Below are positions 58,330 through 64,000 of a stretch of DNA of 64,000 bases, in pieces (within the stretch, counting starts at the first letter, position 1; every line of letters begins with the position of its first letter). The DNA comes from Bretschneidera sinensis (lineage: Eukaryota; Streptophyta; Magnoliopsida; Brassicales; Akaniaceae). The position numbers and the translations under genes were made by a program. The notes under the pieces are model-generated. The model was given only the letters and a program-made list of their open reading frames with translations. It was not told the origin of the DNA and did not search any database. Location of the stretch: positions 38,899,501 to 38,963,500 of the forward strand of contig CM043698.1 in the NCBI GenBank assembly GCA_023935145.1, written 5' to 3'.

Positions 58330-61300
58330 CACCCAAGGTCCGACCCAGTCCTCGGCCTCGGCCACCAGCCCTAAGATCTAAGCAGATGGATTGCTCTATC
58401 TGTCCTCGGACTCATCCCTCAGGGGCCATGTCCTCGGCCTCGGCCTCGACCCAGTCATCGGCCTCGGCCTCGACCCAGTCATCGGCCTCGGCCTCGACCC
58501 AGTCATCGGCCTCGGCCTCGACCCAGTCATCGGCCTCGGCCTCGACCCAGTCCTCGGCCTCGGCCACAAGCTCTAAGATCCGAGCAGATGGATTGCTCTA
58601 TCTATCCTCGGACTCGTCCCTCAAGGGTCATATCCTCGGCCTCGGTCTCGACCCAGTCCTCGGCCTCGACCCACTGTCCTCGGCTTCGACCCATTATCCT
58701 TGGCCTCGGCCTCGACCCAGTCTTCGACCTCCACCCAGTCCTCGGCCTCGACCCATTGTCCTCGGCCTCGGCCTCGGCCTCGACCTACTGTCCTCGGCCT
58801 TGACCCATTGTCCTCGGCCTCGACCCAGTCCTCGGCCTCGGACTCGACCCAGTCCTCGGCCTTGGCCTCGACCCAGTCCTCGGTCTCGGCCACAAGGTCT
58901 AAGATCCGAGCAGATGGATTGCTCTATCTATCCTCGGACTCGTCCCTCAAGGGTCATGTCCTCGGCCTCGGCCTCAACCCAATCCACAGTCCTCGGCCTC
59001 GACCCACTGTCCTCGGCCTCGGCCTCGACCTACTGTCCTCGGCCTCGACCTACTGTCCTCGGCCTTGACCCATTGTCCTCGGCCTCGACCCAGTCCTCGG
59101 CCTCGACCCAGTCCTCAGCCTCGACCTCGACCCAGTCCTCGGCCTCGACCTCGACCCAGTCCTCGGCCTCGACCTCGACCCAGTCCTCGGCCTCGGCCAC
59201 AAGCTCTAAGATCCGAGCAGATGGATTGCTCTATCTATCATCGGACTCGTCCCTCAAGGGTCATGTCCTCGGCCTCGGCCTCGGCCAAAAGCTCTAAGAT
59301 CCGAGCAGATGGATTGCTCTATCTGTCCTCAGACTCATCCCTCAAAGGCCATGTTCTCGGCCTCGGCCTCGACCCAGTCCTCGACCTCGGCCACAAGCTC
59401 TAAGATCCGAGCAGATGGATTGCTCTATCTGTCCTCGGACTCGTCCCTCAAGGGTCATGTCCTCGGCCTCGGTCTCGACCCAGTCCTCGGCCTCGACCCA
59501 TTGTCCTCGGCCTCGGCCTTAACCTACTGTCCTCGGCCTTGACCCATTGTCCTCGGCCTCGACCCAGTCCTCGGCCTCGGACTCGACCCAGTCCTCGGCC
59601 TCGGACTCGACCCAGTCCTCGGCCTTGGCCTCGACCCAGTCCTCAGCCTCGGCCACAAGCTCTAAGATCCGAGCAGATGGATTGCTCTATCTATCCTCGG
59701 ACTCGTCCCTCAAGGGTTATGTCCTCGGCCTCGGCCTCAACCCAGTCCACAGTCCTCGGCCTCGACCCAGTCCTCGGCCTCGACCCACTGTCCTCGGCCT
59801 CGACCTACTGTCCTCGGCCTTGACTCATTGTCCTCGGCCTCGACCACAAGCTCTAAGATCTGAGCAGATGGATTGATCTATCTATCCTCGGACTCGTCCC
59901 TCAAGGGTCATGTCCTCGGCCTCGGCCTCAACCCAGTCCTCGGCCTCGGCCACAAGCTCTAAGATCCGAGCAGATGGATTGCTCTATCTGTCCTCGGACT
60001 CATCCCTTAAAGGCCATGTCCTCAGCCTCGGCCTCAGCCTAGACCCAGTCCTCGGCCTCGGCCACAAGCTCTAAGCTCCGAGCAGATGGATTGCTCTATC
60101 TGTCCTCGGACTCGTCCCTCAAAGGCCATGTCCTCAGCCTCGGCCTCGACCCAGTCCTCGGCCTCGACCCATTGTCCTCGGCCTCGGCCTCGACCTACTG
60201 TCCTCGGCCTTGACCCATTGTCCTCGGCCTCGACCCAGTCCTCGGCCTCGGACTCGACCCAGTCCTCGGCCTTGGCCTCGACCTTGTCCTCGGCCTCGGC
60301 CACAAGCTCTAAGATCCGAGCAGATGGATTGCTCTATCTATCCTTGGACTTGTCCTTCAAGGGTCATGTCCTCGGCCTCGGCCTCAACCCAATCCACAGT
60401 CCTCGGCCTCGACCCAGTCCTCGGCCTCGACCCACTGTCCTCAGCCTCGACCCATTGTCCTCGGCCTCGGCCTCGACCTACTGTCCTCGACCTTGACCCC
60501 TTGTCCTCGGCCTCGACCACAAGCTCTAAGATCTGAGCAGATGGATTGCTCTATCTATCCTCGGACTCGTCCCTCAAGGGTCATGTCCTCGGCCTCGGCC
60601 ACATGCTCTAAGATCCGAGCAGATGGATTGCTTTATCTGTCCTCGGACTCATCCCTTAAAGGCCATGTCCTCAGCCTCGGCCTCGGCCTAGACCCAGTCC
60701 TCGGCCTCGGCCACAAGCTCTAAGATCCAAGCAGATGGATTGCTCTATCTGTCCTCGGACTCGTCCCTCAAAGACCATGTCCTCAGCCTCAGCTTCGACC
60801 CAGTCTTCGGCCTCGACCCAGTCCTCGGCCTCGACCCATTGTCCTCGGCCTCGGCCTCGACCTACTGTCCTCGGCCTTGACCCATTGTCCTCGACCTCGA
60901 CCCAGTCCTCGGCCTCGGACTCGACCCAGTCCTCTGCCTTGGCCTCGACCCAGTCCTCGGCCTCGGCTACAAGCTCTAAGATCCGAGCAGATGGATTGCT
61001 CTATCTATCCTCGGACTCGTCCTTCAAGGGTCATGTCCTCGGCCTCGGCCTCAACCCAATCCACAATCCTCGGCCTCGACCCAGTCCTCAGCCTCGACCC
61101 ACTGTCCTAAGCCTCGACCCATTGTCCTCGGCCTCGGCCTCGACCTACTGTCCTCGACCTTGACCCCTTGTCCTCGGCCTCGACCCATTGTCCTCGGCCT
61201 CGGCCTCGACCTACTGTCCTCGGCCTTGACCCATTGTCCTCGGCCTCGACCCAGTCCTCGGCCTCGGACTCGACCCAGTCCTCGGCCTTGGCCTCGACCC

Positions 61301-62240
61301 AGTCCTCGGCCTCGGCCTCGGCCACAAGCTCTAAGATCCGAGCAGATGGATTGCTCTATCTATCCTCGGACTCGTCTTTCAAGGGTCATGTCTTCGGCCT
61401 CGGCCTCAACCCAATCCACAGTCCTCGGCCTCGACCCACTGTCTTCAGCCTCGACCCATTGTCCTCGGCCTCGGCCTCGACCTACTGTCCTCGACCTTGA
61501 CCCCTTGTCCTCGGCCTCTACCCAGTCTTCGGCCTCGGCCTCAACCCAGTCCTTGGCCTCGGCCATAAGCTCTAAGATCCGAGCAGATGGATTGCTCTAT
61601 CTATCCTCGGACTCGTCCCTCAAGGGTCATGTCCTCGACCCATTGTCCTCGGCCTCGACCCATTGTCCTCGGCCTCGGCCTCGACCAACTGTCATCGGCC
61701 TTGACCCATTGTCCTCGGCCTCGACCCAGTCCTCGACCTCGGCCACAAGCTCTAAGATCCGAGCAGATGGATTGCTCTATCTGTCCTCGGACTCATCCCT
61801 CAAGGGTCATGTCCTCGGCCTCGGCCTCAACCCAGTCCTCGGCCTCGGCCACAAGCTCTAAGATCCGAGCAGATGGATTGCTCTATCTATCCTCAGACTT
61901 GTCCCTCAAAGGCCATGTCCTCGGCCTCGGCCTCGACCCAGTCCTCGGCCTCGACCCACTGTCCTCGGCCTCGACCCATTGTCCTCGGCCTCGGCCTCGA
62001 CCTACTGTCCTCGGCCTCGACCCATTGTCCTCGGCCTCGACCCACTGTCCTCGGCCTCGGCCTCGACCCAGTCCTCGGCCTCGACCTCGACCTCGACCCA
62101 GTCCTCGGCCTCGACCTCGACCTACTGTCCTCGGCCTCTACCTACTATCCTCGGCCTCGACCCACAGTCCTCGGCCTCGGTCTATTGTCCTCAGTCTCGT
62201 CCTACTGTCTTCGGCCTCGGCCTCATCCCTCCAAGGTCCG
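58330..62240 (+). repeat. CCTCGG/CCTCGA hexamer-based array with interspersed stem-loop unit
   Basis: Long array built from CTCGGCCTCGGCCTCGACCC(A/T)GTC-type units of 6, 12, 18 and 24 bp. It is interrupted about nineteen times by a conserved unit of about 70 bp: CTCTAAGATCCGAGCAGATG then GATTGCTCTATCTGTCCTCGGACTC, then CCTCAA(A/G)GG(C/T)CATGTC. Higher-order periods of about 60 to 330 bp are visible. It gives reading frames of up to 324 residues made only of repeats. Confidence 0.95.
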
Positions 62241-62421
62241 AGCGGCTGGACTTATTCCACATGTGCTCGACTCATGTCTTTCCCGTCCAAGGCTGAGCAG
62301 AGGGATTGCTCCACACCTACTCGGCTCTAGCAGAACACGGTACACTATCATTGTCATTTAAGATTGAACCCTGCAATACTTCCTTAAGCACATAAATGTA
62401 CTCAAGGAAGTGGGGGGCCTC

Positions 62422-63017
62422 TGATACTGCCAAAATACACCTCTCCAACAAGAAGACGACACGTGGATCATATTGACCCCAAGCTGCAAGGAGACACGCG
62501 GAAGACCCAGGCTCGGACAGTTGGGCCTCCAGGTCATGACCGCCCTTCAGGGCATCATTGCCCCCCAGCTGGGCCTCCACGTCACCACCGCCCTCCAGAC
62601 CATCATTACCTCCAGGTTGGGACGCCAGGTCATCAAACCGCCTTAACGCATAGACGACTCCCAATCAAGACAGCAAGACAAAGCCCTAACGGACGGCCCC
62701 CAGCCACCTAGCTGGGCCTTCTAGGCATCATTACCCAACCCAGTTGGGGCAACATATCACTGCCGCCCTAGGTCAAATGCCGCCTCCAAAGCCCTATAAA
62801 AAGGGTCAGGTATGCACTCCAAAGGGCCCAACTTTTTTGCTCAACTGAAAAAGAGAGGGCTCGTCCCCTACATATTTTTGCTCTGACTCTAACTAAAGCT
62901 TTGGATCATCCCCGGAGGCACCCCCTCCGGCGACCTCCTAGCTAACCTTCCTCTCCCTGTGCAGATACGTCTGAGTCCTAGCCTCCAACTCACCAACGCA
63001 CATTTTTGGCATCAACA
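62422..63017 (+). repeat. 3' LTR of young Tat-like element
   Basis: 596 bp. Differences from the 5' LTR include CACGTC/CACGTT, CCAGACC/CCAGGCC, GCCTTCTAGG/GCCTCCTAGG, GGATCATCC/GGAGCATCC and GACCTCC/GACCCCC. Confidence 0.96.
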
Positions 63018-63884
63018 TTATTGATTTGCATTTTCTTTCTATTGGTTATGGATTGTCATTGATGTGCAAAAGAAACAAGTGTGTTTTTACCGTCTTTGAC
63101 TTCCAGCATTATAAGTATGATTGGTGTTCAGTGATCATAGCAACTGGAGGATCTTACATATTTATTCGGAGTCTTTTTTAGCAACATTATGTTTATGCAC
63201 AGTTGAAAGATTTCAAAAGCCTTATATCCGATGTGATACTTCAGAGTTAAGAAATGTTATAAACGTTAGGCACAAGGAGCAATTGGGAATGTGAAAACCA
63301 AGTACTGGTTGTCTTTTTCTTTTATCTGCTTTCGCGCAAAGCAAATGGAAAGAAATCCGTTGAAATTGTTTATGAAATAATTTATGTTTTTCCCAGTCAA
63401 ACACTCTTAAATGGGTTTATGAATTGGTTTCTGTTTTTAAAAAATGGAATTAATGTAAGATTTTTTTTAATGATTGTTTGCATAATTCTCAAAAATGTTT
63501 TTTTTTTACGTAAATTGTTTCAAAAACTATTTTATAACCATGAATCGTTTTTAAGCTAAACAGATTCTAAATGATAACATTAAATGATGATGTATGTTAA
63601 TCCTGAAAGTGCATAAAAAAAGATTATATGTGGTACAAATTATATATAAAAATAAAAATTTCACCTAAAAGTTTATCAAAATTAGAAGCTTGAATACGAG
63701 TGACATGTTGCTTTTGGAGGGATATATTGTTTTTATCTAATGGTAAAATGAATTAAGATATATTGTGTTACGTATATATAAATATATTAACCTTATAAAT
63801 ACTGCCGAGACAAGCCAAACCACAAAAGTACTACTAAACATACCCAATTTCTCTTATAAGATATCAACTACAATACAAGGTAAT
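63018..63884. other. Segment 3: copy of BPA1-like 3' flank
   Basis: Resumes after the LTR element; corresponds to 32779-34390 with a deletion of the stretch equivalent to about 33440-34270, so the peptide gene is closer. The TATA region (TATATATAAATATATT near 63774, TTATAAATACTG near 63795) is retained. Confidence 0.8.
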
Positions 63885-64000
63885 ATGGAGAAGAACTCAT
63901 TCAAGACTACTTTCTTCATAATTCTCTTTATCATCATTTCGTCATGTAAGTCTCTCTCTCTTTGTCTCTTTGGATAATACATTCTTGTTTATTTGTTTCT
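63885..64000 (+). CDS. Defensin-like peptide, copy 3, exon 1 and start of intron (window edge)
   Basis: Exon 1 is 63885-63945, encoding the signal peptide MEKNSFKTTFFIILFIIISS plus the first base of the next codon, identical at protein level to copy 1. It is followed by the consensus donor GTAAGT at 63946. Exon 2 with the cysteines lies beyond the window. Intact as far as seen, with TATA region present. Also reachable from an upstream in-frame ATG at 63765, but the shared gene structure supports 63885. Confidence 0.7.

Larger units (their letters stand above)
57236..63017 (+). mobile_element. Young Tat-like non-autonomous LTR element with tandem-repeat interior
   Basis: 5782 bp, perfect 5-bp target duplication TTATT (57231-57235 and 63018-63022), with the empty site at 32779-32783. 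LTRs 57236-57831 and 62422-63017 are both 596 bp and differ at about five positions, so the insertion is recent. Primer site ATTGGCGCCGTCCGTGGGA (from 57833), close to the tRNA-Asp-type site of Tat/Ogre gypsy elements; polypurine tract CAAGGAAGTGGGGGGCCTC (62403-62421). Interior: a short leader, 53-bp repeats, then about 3.9 kb of CCTCGG/CCTCGA-type repeats. No Gag or Pol domain in any frame, so it depends on another element for movement. LTR ends and TATA region are shared with the three-LTR element, making them two subfamilies. Confidence 0.93.

Noticed and set aside
58323..59297. 324-residue open reading frame, the longest in the window
   Set aside because: It lies wholly in the CCTCGG/CCTCGA repeat array; the translation is SSASASTQ and PRPRPSP repeats, and comparable frames exist in other registers. 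Repeat by-product.

Overview
The window is nuclear DNA from a seed plant, most likely a repeat-rich eudicot. It holds an intron-containing nuclear gene with GT-AG introns, plant-type Ty1/copia, Ty3/gypsy (Tat-like) and L1-type LINE elements, an endogenous plant pararetrovirus remnant, and small secreted cysteine-rich peptide genes. There are no bacterial operons, rRNA or tRNA genes. I cannot name the species from sequence alone.

Layout. (1) 1-8.7 kb: the end of a SIRE/Maximus-like copia LTR carrying ten copies of a 12-bp palindrome, anonymous AT-rich DNA, then a decayed minus-strand copia element (2831-8734, perfect CAATT target duplication). Part of a second SIRE-like element is nested in it. 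(2) 11.65-32.6 kb: a gene for an RRM protein of the BPA1-like family (binding partner of ACD11). A TATA-containing promoter and a 6-nt coding exon lie at 11.7-11.8 kb and exons 2-5 at 30.75-32.6 kb. If exon 1 is right, intron 1 is about 18.9 kb and is filled with LINE fragments on both strands, a short non-autonomous LTR element and diverged duplications. (3) 32.7-64 kb: a tandem array of three related segments. Each starts with a copy of the BPA1-like 3' flank, followed by a two-exon secreted cysteine-rich (defensin-like) gene. Segments 1 and 2 continue into a broken pararetrovirus capsid/movement-protein region fused to a plus-strand copia fragment; segment 3 runs off the window in its first exon. 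Copy 1 of the peptide gene looks intact, copy 2 is a pseudogene, and copy 3 is cut by the window end.

Later insertions sit in the array and can be dated relative to it because the sister segment keeps the empty site: a three-LTR Tat-like non-autonomous element (35822-42089), a gag-only copia derivative (53715-55345, AAACA duplication), a related longer copia copy (43553-46924), and a young two-LTR Tat-like element (57236-63017, TTATT duplication). The two Tat-like elements have no detectable coding capacity. Their interiors are arrays of GC-rich tandem repeats, which produce many long but spurious reading frames.

Most interesting points: the capsid-then-movement-protein domain order of the viral remnant, which points to a Cavemovirus/Solendovirus-like source; its co-amplification with a defensin-like gene next to a putative immunity-linked gene; a shared repeated stem-loop in the two Tat-like elements; the very long TE-filled intron; and an apparent eroded second cysteine-rich module downstream of the defensin-like genes.
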